Of a stretch of 42,221 nt of DNA, positions 31,830 to 42,221 are shown one piece after another. Origin of the DNA: Deltaproteobacteria bacterium (GTDB lineage: Bacteria > SAR324 > NAC60-12); NCBI GenBank assembly GCA_002685535.1, contig NYXK01000072.1, forward strand, positions 36,294-78,514. The letters are read 5' to 3'. A program made the position numbers and the translations under genes. The stretch's first letter is position 1; each line of letters opens with the position of its first letter. Below the pieces are notes generated by a model, which was not told the origin of the DNA, did no database searches, and saw only the letters and a list, made by a program, of their open reading frames with translations.

Positions 31830-33511
31830 GGGGGCCGAGGGGCAACATGATGAGTCAAAGAACATCGAGGAGAGGTTGTTGGAGAGATGATCAAGACTGG
31901 AGCGGGTAGCAAGTTGAAGTACTTCTAAAGATAGAAGACAGGTATGCCAGATGAACCTTTTATCGGCTTGGATTAGGAAAACCTCAGACACGCTCAAGTA
32001 AGTAGCATGTATTATTTTAATTCTTGAAAATTAATTTCGTCCTTTAAAGTCGTCCATCCCTACATAGCAACCCGATTCGCTCAAGATAGAGGTCCCTTTT
32101 CCCTTTTTGCTATATGCAATACTTTCGACAAAATGATTGTTACTGTGTTAGTTTTGGAAGATATCAAACCATTTCCTTATGGAGCCTTGGAAATTCTGCA
32201 TTCACTCCAATTCACTCCAAATTCATCTTCCATTTTAGGGGTTACTCCAGAAGAAATCATCCAGTGAGGTACATGAGCTTTCGGCATGATTGCAGGAGTA
32301 CTGTCACAAAGAGATTTGGCGGCCTGACTTGGAAATTAAGTGTGCAAAACATGATGTGTCATCGATGAGTCTTTAGAGATATGAAGCAGAGTTAAAAGAC
32401 AGAGCCGAGGCGAGTGCAGCTGACAATCTTGCAACAAAAGTTCAAAAATTCAATCAGGCGTCTGGGGTTGATGCTGGTAAGACCCCAACGCCGATGACCT
32501 CACAAAATCGTTAACTTAAGATCATATTTCGTCACAATCTGTGCTCTTTCCCATTGCCTCCGAACACCTATATCAAGATCTATAACACAATAAAAACCGA
32601 ATAAACCCAGACGTAACTTGACATCGGATCCCATGATTATTGCTAGAAGATAGATGAATGAATGAATATAAGTATTCCAAATTGGAAAATAAGCATGTTC
32701 TCCGTGTATGTGACACTTACATAACTCGCAATTTTGAGGTTTTAAAAATCATCTTAGGTCGTTTAATCAAAGAAGTTCTGGAACCACGGATTGACCAGAG
32801 ACAGTCAAGAATGTTTATGGAAGTATACGTCGCAGGCGGAGAAGGCACAGTTCGGCCGCAGCCAAGTGCTCGCGTGGAATTGAATCTCGTATCGGTCAGA
32901 CCATCCGGGTATTGGCACCGTCGGGTATCAAGAACGGAACCTTGGAAACAGGCAACAATACGAAGTCTTCCCACTGGAAAACAAGATATCACGAGTTTGT
33001 ACAATCCGCTGAATTCTCTCCCTCATCCCTTCACGTCATCAGAGCACTGTTCGGAAGCCGGCAGTACTGGTTCAGCCTTTACCGGAAGATTTCCACGGTA
33101 GTGGCGCCGTCTATCAAACTTTATTTCGTACAAAGTTGTTCGAGAAACCAATCAGGTAGAAGCCTCTCGAACGGTGCATTTGATGGCGCAGATCAAGCGA
33201 GGAAGTCCTCTAGAAAGGGGCAAACCGAGATTTCATGCGTCAATTTCTGGGGGGCGCAGCCCTGAAAGCGACGCTACGGTTGGCTAACAATGGACGCCAG
33301 GAACGCTGTGCCGTTGCCAAGGGCGGGCGCCCCTCGTATTCCCCTGGATCCTTAAAATCTGACGAGATCCAGATTTTTATATTGAGGATCGTCCCCTTAC
33401 AAGCGTTATTTCTACCTTCCCCGTCTTTTAAACTCTCTTTCCCCAACTCAAAGTTCTCTTACAACCTTTTCTGTCTCATTTGCTTGATCATTCGTGATCA
33501 CCACGCTCGTT
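31830..33511. other. long intergenic stretch with an orphan coding-like fragment
   Basis: About 1.7 kb, AT-rich in the first half. At 32375-32513 a frame reads RYEAELKDRAEASAADNL, continues 28 more residues and stops; it looks like the end of a gene but has no visible start. A 10-bp tandem TTCACTCCAA lies near 32200. The 147-codon frame at 32658-33101 has no recognisable features. The last 300 bp hold the pyrimidine-rich promoter and leader of the GH76 gene. Confidence 0.4.
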
Positions 33512-34950
33512 ATGGTTCGCGCCAACACGCTGGCTGCCCTCGCCGCTTTTTCTTCGCTGTCGGTGCATGGCTTTGACTTGGACGTGAAGAGTGATGGTAA
33601 GTCCAGATGACATCAAGACAGGTCATAATTGTGGCTAAAACATTTGAAGATTCTATCAAGTCAACCGCCTCCTCCATCGCAAGTGTCCTGGTCGGCTACT
33701 ACAATGGCAATGAAACCGGAGAAACACCCGGTCTTTTGCCTGAGCCGTATTACTGGTGGAATGCTGGAGCTATGTGGGATACTTTGATCCAATATTGGCA
33801 ACTCACTGGCGACGATCAATACAATGGAATTGTCAGCCAAGCTCTTCAGTTCCAGAGTGGTAGCGATGACAGACGTGACTTTATGCCACTCAATCAGACC
33901 AAGACCCTAGGCAACGACGACCAGGCTACTTGGGCTCTCGCTGCCATGTCTGCCGCGGAACAGGACTTCCCTGCACCAGAGAACACCACCTGGTTCGCAC
34001 TTGCTGACGCGGTGTTCAATGAGCAAGTTGTTCGGTGGGACACCGCATCATGTGGAGGCGGTCTAAGATGGCAAATATTTACCTTCAACGCTGGATACAA
34101 CTACAAGAACAGTATCTCCAATGGTGACCTCTTCCAACTTGCTGCCCGCCTCGCTCGCTACACTGGAAACACTACATACTCCGACTGGGCGGCCAAGGTA
34201 TACGACTGGACGACCTCGATCGGCTTCATTGATGATGAATACAATGTCTTCGATGGTGCCGACACAACTCAGAATTGCAGTGCGGTCAGCAAGCTTCAGT
34301 TCTCCTACGTCGCCGGAACATATATTAACGGAGCCGCATACATGTATAACATCTCGAGTGGAGATGATCAAGAAACCTGGAAGACTGAACTTGACGGACT
34401 TCTCAAGAAAAATCTCGATGTCTTCTTCCCCGATGGTATTGCCACCGAAGTCTCTTGCGAGGAAAGCGGAACCTGCAACACGGACAACCTTTCCATGAAG
34501 GGTATATTTGCCCAGAATCTCCTCGACACCATCAAAGTAGCACCCTATACCGGCGACAAGATTCTGAAGGTCTTGAGCAGCTCGGCCGGGGCAGCTGCCT
34601 CTGCATGCTCAAGCACCGGATGCTCGTTGGCCTGGAACGGTACCGAGACTGAGTCTGGAGATGGAGGTGTTGGTCCAGCCTTGAGTGCTTTGAGCTATGT
34701 CCAGGGACTTCTTGTCGGCAAAGCCGCAGCACCTGTCACGGAGGCCACTGGAGGTGCTGGGTCGAACAGCAGTGGCACATCGAGTGGGGGATCTGGCACA
34801 TCGACAAATTCCACTGGATCTGGAAGTCCTACGAGCTCAGGAACTTCTGCCCCGACTACCACTGGAAATGCGGCTGTTGCTTTGGGATCGACGATGGGCA
34901 TGGGAGGAGTTGCCGCGATTATGGGCTCTGCTGCCTGGTTACTGTTGTAA
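33512..34950 (+). CDS. GPI-anchored GH76 mannan endo-1,6-alpha-mannosidase (Dfg5/Dcw1 family)
   Basis: Two exons (33512-33596 and 33650-34950) give 461 residues. Order: signal peptide (NTLAALAAFSSLSVHG), GH76 catalytic domain with YYWWNAGAMWDTLIQYW, the catalytic Asp pair in LGNDDQATWALAAM (about 118-119), CGGGLRWQI, NGDLFQLAARLARYTG and SMKGIFAQNL, then a Ser/Thr/Gly-rich stretch and a hydrophobic tail (MGGVAAIMGSAAWLLL) fit for GPI attachment. The family processes GPI-glycan mannose and cross-links GPI proteins into the cell wall; losing both yeast members is lethal. All family landmarks are intact. Confidence 0.95.
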
Positions 34951-35310
34951 GATGCATACGCACTGTCAATGTATCTTAGTGCGTGTAAGTATTCACACGG
35001 ATTTGTAGCAGTTGAAAATCATTATTTTCATTCTCACAGTCCCATGTCGCTGTGAGGTTGTTTGTTTATTGATCGTTGGCTGAAGACCCCTGACGTCCAT
35101 TCAAGGCTGAGCAGTGGTGGCTTAGTGAGCTGCATACAGCGCTCTTCATCTCAAAATCCATCGCAACTCCAATTTATCTTCCCTTTTTCTCTTCCCTGGT
35201 CACAATTCTCTGAGTGTCAAGGCCTGCTCATTGCGCTACGGTGTATTTCTTCTAGTCACGGCATCGTTTAAACATTTCCATGGTATTATTGTGCGAGCGT
35301 AGATGGCGAA
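34951..35310. other. intergenic region, nothing recognised
   Basis: 360 bp holding the 3' flank of the GH76 gene and the promoter of the STAND-N-domain gene. No special element was seen. Confidence 0.45.
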
Positions 35311-37639
35311 ATGCTTGATCCTCTCACAGCCTTGGCCTTCACAGGCAACATCCTCCAATACATCGACTTCGGACTAAAAGCAACGTCCAAAGCTCGCGAA
35401 GTCTACCTCTCTGCTGATGGAGTTACTGCCGAGAACGCGGATCTCGAAGTGCTGACAACTGACATCGCATCCGTGTCGGGAAAGTTGGCAGCCTCGTCGG
35501 GCAACTCGAGCGGCAACGCCAGCCTTGATGATATCTGCCGACAGTGTAAGGGGAGTGCGGATGATCTTTTGGTAGCGTTGAATAAGTTGAAAGTTGAAGG
35601 AACTAAGGGGAAGTGGGAAAGTGCGAGAAAAGGACTGAAGGCCGTGTGGGGAAAGAAGAAGGTCGATGACTTGCGGGTGAGGCTTGAAAGTTGGAGAGAC
35701 GAGATTCAGTTCCATGTTGTTGTACAATTGAGGTATGCCATGATATCTACGTTGAGGATACCGCATTGAATAATTATCGTGCTAATTAATTCTCGATCCC
35801 CAGGAACGATATCGATGCTGAAGCGCTTCGAAAGTCTGAGCGTTTTGATACACTGGATGAATATGTGAAGGCCATTCTGACCACGATCTCTGTGACAGAG
35901 AACACGATTCGACAAGCGATGATAGTTGAAAGCAACAGCTCAGAAACGAGGCACAAGGATACAAGGGCTGCAACCCTTACCGAGCACAGCAAGACACGAG
36001 AGCACGTCAAGCAGGCTATGTTTATTGAAAGCGGGAACGCAGAGTCGAGACACCAGCAGACAGAAGCCGTCATACTTACAAATAGCACTGAAGTGAAAGA
36101 GGAGATCTGCAATACTATAGGCGTGGAAGGCGAGAACTCCAATCACCGACATAGCCAAACCCAGGAGATCATTGTTGCCAAGCAGACAGAAGCACGAGTT
36201 GAGATTACGCAAGCACTGGACACACTCGACTCGAATCTCCGAGCCGAACAAGAAGCGACTAGAAAAGAGTTGGAGCAATTGAAAGTCGCCCTGAAGCAGA
36301 TCGAAAAGGATATGGCTCGACGAGACGAAGAGCTGAAGATACTAATCATCGATTTGAGTAAAACTCATACCGAAAAGGAGAAGAAGCGGTTGCAGGAGAG
36401 GAGCAATGCTGTGACTATCGCTTTATATGCTTTGATCACCGTATACGAGAGTCTTCAGGTACGTGTCACTCATTGTGGATTAGGTATTGCGGTATGCTGA
36501 TGTGTTGTCAGAGCATGTTTGTCGCGCTCCAATCACAGGGCAAACTGATGATTGCTTCCAAATCCTGGAGGGGCATTTGGGAAACCAAGATTACCCAACG
36601 CTCGTACACGCCAGAAAGAGGTATTCAACTTGTAGTCTTCAAAGACGTCCTCAGTAACACCACCCAAATGAGAGATAGCGGAGATCGAGATAGGGTTATC
36701 GAACGTGCTATTCAGGATCTATGTAGCCCAGTCTGGGAAGCTTTAGATCCTCGCTCGTTCGAAGGATGGAAGTACCAATGGCGCCTAGAAGCTGACGGCC
36801 CCCGAAGCATGGTTGAGTACCAGAACGGAGCCCTTGAGTTCACTGACTTGTCGAAGTTGAAGTTTGGGAGTGAGCCAAATTCGAGCCCTTATGATGGGCT
36901 GGGAAATCTCATTATCATCTCCACTTTACTTGAACACGCCTTAGGATCTGTGTCCAGCACCGTCGAGCTCATGAGGAGTCTCAATGAAGGTGGCAGGTGC
37001 CGGCGCGGCCTACCCTTTCATTCATCCCACGAGTTCACTATGCTTGTCACCGAGTGGACTAAGGCAGGTCGGATTATTGGGTACAGGGCTAAGGCTGAGG
37101 AATTGCTAGATTTGAGATGTGCCAAATGGGGCATCGAAGATTCAGCTACGGCGAAGAACCCCCAAGGTGCTCGAAAGCTGTACCGGTGGCTGTTCCTGGA
37201 AATCGAATCCGAAACATGCTTTTTTGACATTGTTTCTCCTGATGGCGGTCGGGCTGGGGGTGCGGCGCTATTCGCTATCGTCGAATACCTCATTCATTTC
37301 GATTTCAGACTCACAGCGCCAGTCATGACAATGACGGAGCATGGACTACAAGCGCATGTCAATCGCGATGAGCTGTCTGTTGTTACTTTGGTGCCGACGG
37401 AAGCCAGTATGAAAGAAGATGAGCCGCGAACAAGCCAAGATCTGCAACGCCGAGTCCTTCACCAAGCAAACAGAGTCCGCCAAGAACGTCACTTACCTCT
37501 CAAAATCAAAAGAGAAGCTCGTGTTCTGGAGGACAAGCTATCACAAGGATCGAGCCAGCCTCGAAGTACAGTTACTCAGCGGGATGTAGTGAAGGATCTT
37601 GAAATAACGGGCAACTTTTTACTGTCAGAGCTGCGTTGA
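35311..37639 (+). CDS. fungal STAND N-terminal-domain protein with 33-residue repeats
   Basis: Three exons (35311-35732, 35804-36458 and 36512-37639) give 734 residues. Residues 1-140 match the helical N-terminal domain of fungal STAND/NLR proteins (MLDPLTALAFTGNILQYIDFG, SKAREVYLSADGVTAENADLEVLT). Residues 176-274 are three 33-residue repeats, each with [IV]-x-[QN]-[AT]-[MI], V/I-E and R-H-x-x-T, followed by a partial fourth and a long coiled coil (LRAEQEATRKELEQLKVAL onward). The C-terminal 370 residues have no P-loop and match no domain I know. It may act as a signalling or death-inducing partner without its own NTPase; this is inference. Confidence 0.82.
35907..36203 (+). repeat. three 99-bp in-frame tandem repeats
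   Basis: Units start at 35907, 36006 and 36105 and encode residues beginning IRQAM, VKQAM and ICNTI; a partial fourth (ITQAL) starts at 36204. The units differ widely in DNA sequence but keep length and key residues, so the duplication is old and under selection at the protein level. Confidence 0.8.
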
Positions 37640-39330
37640 TCCCCGTCAACAGGGATTGGCTGAGATCGCATAGCCAGGTCAGATATCCAGGCTTTCAGCT
37701 TGTCATGTCAAGACCCTATGTGCGCAGCCTACAGATTGCAGTGTTTCAAACTCCTTCGAGGAGAAGTATACCAAATGAAGAACAAGAATATCCAATCGAG
37801 CTCCTGCTTCTATCAGGTGAAGCAAACAGCTCATATGGCATCGGCTCAATGCGTGATAAGCATGTGGCGCCAAATCGATAGATCGTCACGATTTCTTCGT
37901 CTCAAATTAACATGACGAGTAGCGAAACTCAGCTGCTGATACATGTTGTACAGCCAGAAGGGAAACATACGGCCTATTTTTCAAAGTTTGCATACCCAGG
38001 ATGCGGTGTGCGAAGTATTTCTCATATATCATGAGCCCCTCGAAATTGCTGATTGCTCGGCCACCCGCGTTCCTAAAGCTTGCAAGCTATACTACTATCC
38101 TCTTCATCATAAGTTGGAACCTGGATACATATAACTCAAGAATCCTCACGCCGAGTACAAGTACCTGATAGGACATACGGTTCAGTGCCCCAACTGGTAT
38201 TCCTGGACCAGGAAGTGCTGAACACAACCGGGTAGAATGCTCCTGCGAAATATCACATCAGCTTTCTATTCATCCAAACACTGGGCCTGACAGAGGCAGC
38301 AGCCGTGCCAAAGCTCGTATGGATAGCAAAATGCCGGACGCGCGCATGCGACGAGGTACTATCGAGCCGCGAACCCCTTTCGCTCCCGAATGTCCACTTC
38401 AACATGAGTGCGCTCGAAATTCCATGCCCAGATGAGGACTCAAAGAGTGGTCAGTAGAGTTGTTTGATGTGCTTGTATGTAAGTGCCTGCAAAGTTCGAG
38501 GTTGAGTGTGGGACAGTTAACTTTGTATGACAGGATAAGCCTGCTCGGCGACAGATGGGAACCAACCCGTGAAAGGAGTTTCTTATGATCAGTAGGGCCA
38601 GCGGAAGAGCGACCAATGGACTCTGAACATATGCAAGCAGAATAAATATCGCTATCATTGGCCGGCAAGAAGTTTCGTATCATGCCTAGCAAACTGCTCC
38701 GTTGAGGGTTGTGTTCTTCTGATCGTTATCTGGTCAGAACCAAATTTGCATACTCATCACGCCGAACAAGTAAACTTCAGATCTGAACTCGTAGGATTGT
38801 TAACCTCGATCTCGGACCGAAACCAAAGCTTGAGGACCTGTGCTTGACTTAGGGTAATGAGCACCAGGTTTCATTCTGGTAGGGCAATGACGATTGTTTA
38901 GGTACGAAGTTACACTGCCTCACCGGACAACAACATGAGAGGCACAACACATGTCAGATCTCACGAAATTTTCAACGATTCTCCTAACACGAGTGGTCAA
39001 GAGGTGCAGATTGTGTAAATTTGTCAGCGTGGATGAAGTTAAGGCGTCCATGTTCCACATCCTTCCGGTCACAGCTCGATAACCGTTAGCTCTTCACCCA
39101 ACGGAGACACACCGGACGCTATGTTAAATGCCAATGTGGAGTAATATACGAGAATGCGCCTAAATGGACGATTCTCGGACAGTCTGATAGTGCAAGTAAT
39201 GAGGGGTCAAAAATCTATAAAGCTTGTCCCTCGTATCTCCATGTTGAAGGACCACCACAATCGGCCACCAGGTCCTCTTCCAACGCAATAAACAAGATCA
39301 AACCTAACATTCACATCTGAAAATATCATC
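37640..39330. other. intergenic region before the secreted peptide gene
   Basis: About 1.7 kb. Frames at 37636-37881, 37700-37915, 37943-38134 and 38399-38692 have no family features. A TATAAAG at 39216-39222 lies about 110 bp before the next start. Otherwise nothing is recognised. Confidence 0.4.
39216..39222 (+). promoter_or_regulatory. TATA box of the secreted cysteine-rich peptide gene
   Basis: TATAAAG about 110 bp upstream of the ATG, followed by a C/A-rich leader ending in AAATATCATC. A clean TATA box is common in highly regulated fungal genes. Confidence 0.5.
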
Positions 39331-39677
39331 ATGCGATATCCAGCACTCCTTGTCTTTGCAGCTGCCATCCTCACCAATGCAGCACCTCAGGATAGCTGCA
39401 AGCACGGTCTCGCCTACTGTGGCCAGGGCCTCCTCCGAAAAGGTGCACACCACATCCATCCTCAGAGCCCAATCCAAAGCAACCTGACCGTTTACCAGGC
39501 AACTACTATAGCGACATTATCAACTCATTGAACAACGCCCGTCAATCGACGGATCAAGATCACGTGAACTTTTCACTCTTCCTCTGTAGCGGTGAAGATG
39601 ATATCCCGTTTCAGAAGTACTGCGGTGCAGGAAGATGTGTTGATGGGGGATCTGGCCGCAGTGATTACTGTTCTTAG
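39331..39677 (+). CDS. small secreted six-cysteine protein, effector-like
   Basis: Two exons (39331-39442 and 39499-39677) with a 56-nt intron (GTGCAC donor, CTGAC branch, CAG acceptor) give 96 residues. Unspliced, the frame ends early at 39531 and the second half is lost. The start MRYPALLVFAAAILTNA is a signal peptide. The mature chain has six Cys (23, 30, 67, 79, 84 and 95), fit for three disulfides, with CKHGLAYCGQGLLRKGNYY near its N-terminus and FQKYCGAGRC near its end. I recall this C-x-HGL-x-YCG...LLR opening in other small secreted fungal proteins of unknown role. Size, export and cysteine content fit an effector or antimicrobial peptide. Confidence 0.8.
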
Positions 39678-39995
39678 AGGAGTTGAAGGATGAGGATATG
39701 GGATACGGAAATTGGCTTGGCTTGGATAGATATGCCTAGTCGTGTTTTCTAGACCTGGTGTCATTTTGAGCAAAAGTGCTTCGAGATGCTTTATGGGTAT
39801 ACAATTTGGACAGTCTATACCTATGATCCATTTCGATCAATCTGAGTTGTATCCCGGCCCAGCTTCGGGGCCAAAGTCCGTAGCCAGTTCGTGTATCGAG
39901 CGGGCCATATCCCAAACCCTGTCCCGAGTCGACATCAAGTCACCCAATTTGCCTCGCCCAATTCTCCCGAAGAAATGCGTGCTCATCGCCACCTC
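39678..39995. other. convergent intergenic region
   Basis: 318 bp between the 3' ends of the secreted peptide gene (plus) and the two-helix hypothetical gene (minus). Nothing recognised. Confidence 0.45.
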
Positions 39996-40692
39996 TTATA
40001 TCTGCTCACTCAATGCGTTGATCTCCTTCCGAATCTGCCTCAGTCTCTGCTGTTGCAACTCCCACTTCTTGTATATGTCCTGGCACAAATCGTCCGCAGC
40101 GGAGTACCTGTGCCATCTGTCAGCCATTGCCCAAAACATTGTTCAAACTTCATTCAACTAACCTCTTCCAAGTCTCTCCACCATATCCTCCCCTCTTCTC
40201 ATAATCTCTATACGCCTCCTCCTTCTCAATATATGCCAACCCACATTCGGCTTGCTCCTCAGCCTGCACCTCATGAATCCTCTTCTCCTCCTTCTTCAAC
40301 CAAGCAATCTGATCCGCCTTCTGCAACGTCTCAAAGTCTCTACCTTGGAACTCCCCTTTCCAATCCTCATCATTCTTCAAGCTCTCCCGCTTCTCCTCGC
40401 TGCTTCGGAGAGCAAAGCTCGCTCCTTGTATGATTCCATTTCGCTTCCCCAAATCGAAGAGGCCGTATCCGAGGGTGAGGGACCCGAGACCAAGACCTGC
40501 GAGCTCCCAGGAAACAAACTTTCGGTGGCTTGTGAAGAGGTAGGTTGCGAGGCCGGCGTAGCCTAAGCCTACGATGATTCTGTCGAGGATTCGGGGTGGT
40601 GTTGGGAGATCTGGCGGTGTGATGGCAGAGTGCTGGGCTGCTCGGATGTGTGTCCGCTTTGCAACGAGCGATGGGCGTCGAGAGTCTGCCAT
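39996..40692 (-). CDS. hypothetical two-helix membrane protein with coiled-coil tail
   Basis: Two exons (40692-40163 and 40116-39996) give 216 residues. The 46-nt intron uses GTTAGT and a GCTGAC branch next to CAG; splicing replaces an immediate stop with WHRYSAADDLCQDIYKKWEL and a charged end. I do not recognise the family. The N-terminus is basic and Ser/Thr-rich, like a mitochondrial leader. Two hydrophobic helices follow (ILDRIIVGLGYAGLATYLF and SWELAGLGLGSLTLGYGLF), then a long charged helical region with coiled-coil character. An inner mitochondrial membrane protein is a plausible guess only. Confidence 0.75.
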
Positions 40693-42221
40693 GTTGAAGA
40701 TCTTCGATGTTGCGTTTTGTATACGTGTTTGGGTAAGGGTAAGTCGATAATAATCGTGCTGTCGCGTCGTTCGTGATGGCTTTCAAGGTGGGTGTTGAAG
40801 ACAAATGCAAGCTATCGTCAGAAATGGATAGAAAAACATGTGCGTGATGTCTTATCTGTCTTCAGGCAGCGAGCTCCTTTATTATGTGGTCAAGCTGTAC
40901 TCGGTGAAATTTCGTGTCCGGCATGAGAAAGATGGATCGTAAATGTGGTTCTTGATCCACAACTTTCGGGATCAAAATTGGACCCTTATGACATCATGTT
41001 GGGGCGCGAGTCATGTGGTGTTGAAACCTCAAGTCAGCATCGAGAGAATGATTAACATTTTTTTCGTGCATATCGAAAATTATCATTGCGCCAGATGGCC
41101 GACGACCATTGTCAATAGTGGTGTTAGATTTCGTAGACTTCGCACCGTGAATTTTCGTTGGGTGTATGGCTGATGTGAACAGGGCTGTACATACATAACC
41201 TTCTATTAAGCTCCATTGCTCGATTGCTGCAACAATCAGAACTTATGGCTAAAATACTACCTTTAATCTAGCTTTTGAGGATTTCGCTGTCTCTCTGTGG
41301 TTTCTTTTCTTCGAGCCGCGATTCCCGTCACGCTCGTATCAATAAACAAAGCCGAAGCGACCCCCTTTCTTGTCGCTTAGCCCGCTGGCGAGAATTCTTC
41401 CCGATAAACAATCGCTACAAAGTCCTGAAAATGTCAGCCAATATAAACAGTGCCAATGATTACCATTATGAAATTGGTCGAAGCTACTGCAGTATTTGAG
41501 TGTGTCAGGTCTGCCCTGCGTGGATTGAGGAGCACGTCGGCGCAGCCGAACATGTGTCGTTGGCGGAACGACTCTGAAGAGGATTTTCTCTCGCCTCTAA
41601 CCAGCCATAGTAAGGAGAAGAGTAAAAGCCTGAGAGTCTTATTCAATGTCCCATATCTCATCCATTCGTCCAACCTTCATAGTTGCGAGCAGCCAAGGTC
41701 TTACCAAGCAGGTGGGTTTTCGGACAAGTCTTGGTTATCGTTGTTTGGAGACTCGATTCCCTCACTTCATCGATTCGCCATGAGCTGTATGCTTTTAATG
41801 CTCCAGGCATAGCTCAGGTTTGACAATATATTTGTGAGCAAAATCTATTTCCCATGGCCTGGGGCCTACGTCAGGTAAGACGATGACTACTTGAAGCGTA
41901 AAGGCGCCTCTCTGGATCAGCCTGCGTAGTGCTTCAAAAATGCCACAGAACCCAAGAAGTGAGTCTAGTGATCTTGGGGTTGCTGAATCACACATCTCAT
42001 GTGCCAAAGCCTATTCATGTTCAAGCGGACTCGGTCCGCTCCAGCTCCACTGTCGCAGCACTATCAGACGAGTAAATCTACGCTCCCTGCAATTTTTTTC
42101 TTTTTGATTGTTAACAATTCTACGACTCAGTCAGGCAAACGAGTCTCGGTTAACCCCTCAGTTCTGCCCGCACTACCCCGCCAACAACACAATAAACCTC
42201 ATGTTAAGCTTGAAGATCTCA
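40693..42221. other. right-edge intergenic stretch, nothing recognised
   Basis: About 1.5 kb to the end of the window. The first part is the promoter of the two-helix gene. Frames at 41275-41499, 41450-41812 and 41795-42007 lack family features. No RNA gene or repeat was seen. Confidence 0.4.

Noticed and set aside
32658..33101. 147-codon open frame on the plus strand
   Set aside because: Composition is not protein-like over its length, there are no family motifs or splice partners, and it overlaps the promoter area of the GH76 gene.
40370..40810. 146-codon frame on the minus strand overlapping the two-helix gene
   Set aside because: It shares the exon in another frame. It could act as an overlapping upstream frame, but nothing supports a product.
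41450..41812. 120-codon frame near the right edge
   Set aside because: No motif, no leader or splice context, and irregular composition.
1..42221. CRISPR arrays, tRNA or rRNA genes, and intact transposons
   Set aside because: None of the expected signatures (regular direct repeats, tRNA box patterns, transposase or reverse-transcriptase motifs, terminal repeats) were seen. Short or diverged elements could be missed by eye.

Overview
This window is nuclear DNA from a filamentous ascomycete (Pezizomycotina). Genes are interrupted by 45-95 bp introns with GTRNGT donors and CTRAY-like branch points. The proteins belong to families largely confined to these fungi: DUF1996, DUF8021, SAT4/rhodopsin-like membrane proteins, Zn2Cys6 regulators, Dfg5/Dcw1 mannosidases and NACHT-type STAND proteins. 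Genes lie singly on both strands and there are no operons. The exon structures given here were worked out by hand from splice signals, reading phase and family knowledge; no transcript data or database search was available.

Left part (1-13 kb): a secreted serine beta-lactamase-like protein (minus), a secreted DUF1996 protein with seven exons (plus), a broken gene for a CorA-like two-helix membrane protein (minus), an Frm2/Hbn1-type nitroreductase (plus) with a possible mitochondrial leader, and a type B carboxylesterase (minus) with an atypical nucleophile elbow.

Middle (14-28.5 kb): a NACHT/STAND NLR-like pseudogene (plus) with four stop codons and an 11-bp duplication frameshift, a secreted DUF8021 protein (minus), a SAT4/rhodopsin-like membrane protein (minus), a 2.5-kb non-coding stretch, a choline/GABA-type permease (plus), a seven-helix DUF3112-like protein (minus) and, divergent from it, a Zn2Cys6 transcription factor (plus).

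Right part (29-42 kb): three tandem genes for small cysteine proteins sharing the layout M-C-x8-C-x-[CH]...CxxC, one with a long acidic tail and one with a decayed tail; a GPI-anchored GH76 mannosidase for cell-wall assembly; a protein with a fungal STAND N-terminal domain, three 33-residue repeats and no NTPase; a 96-residue six-cysteine secreted protein visible only after splicing; and a two-helix hypothetical protein.

The most interesting material is the accessory layer: the small-cysteine-protein array, the NTPase-less STAND-type protein with hendecad repeats, the NLR relic and the effector-like secreted peptide. The housekeeping-type genes in the same window are intact, so the broken ones look like genuine decay rather than poor sequence.
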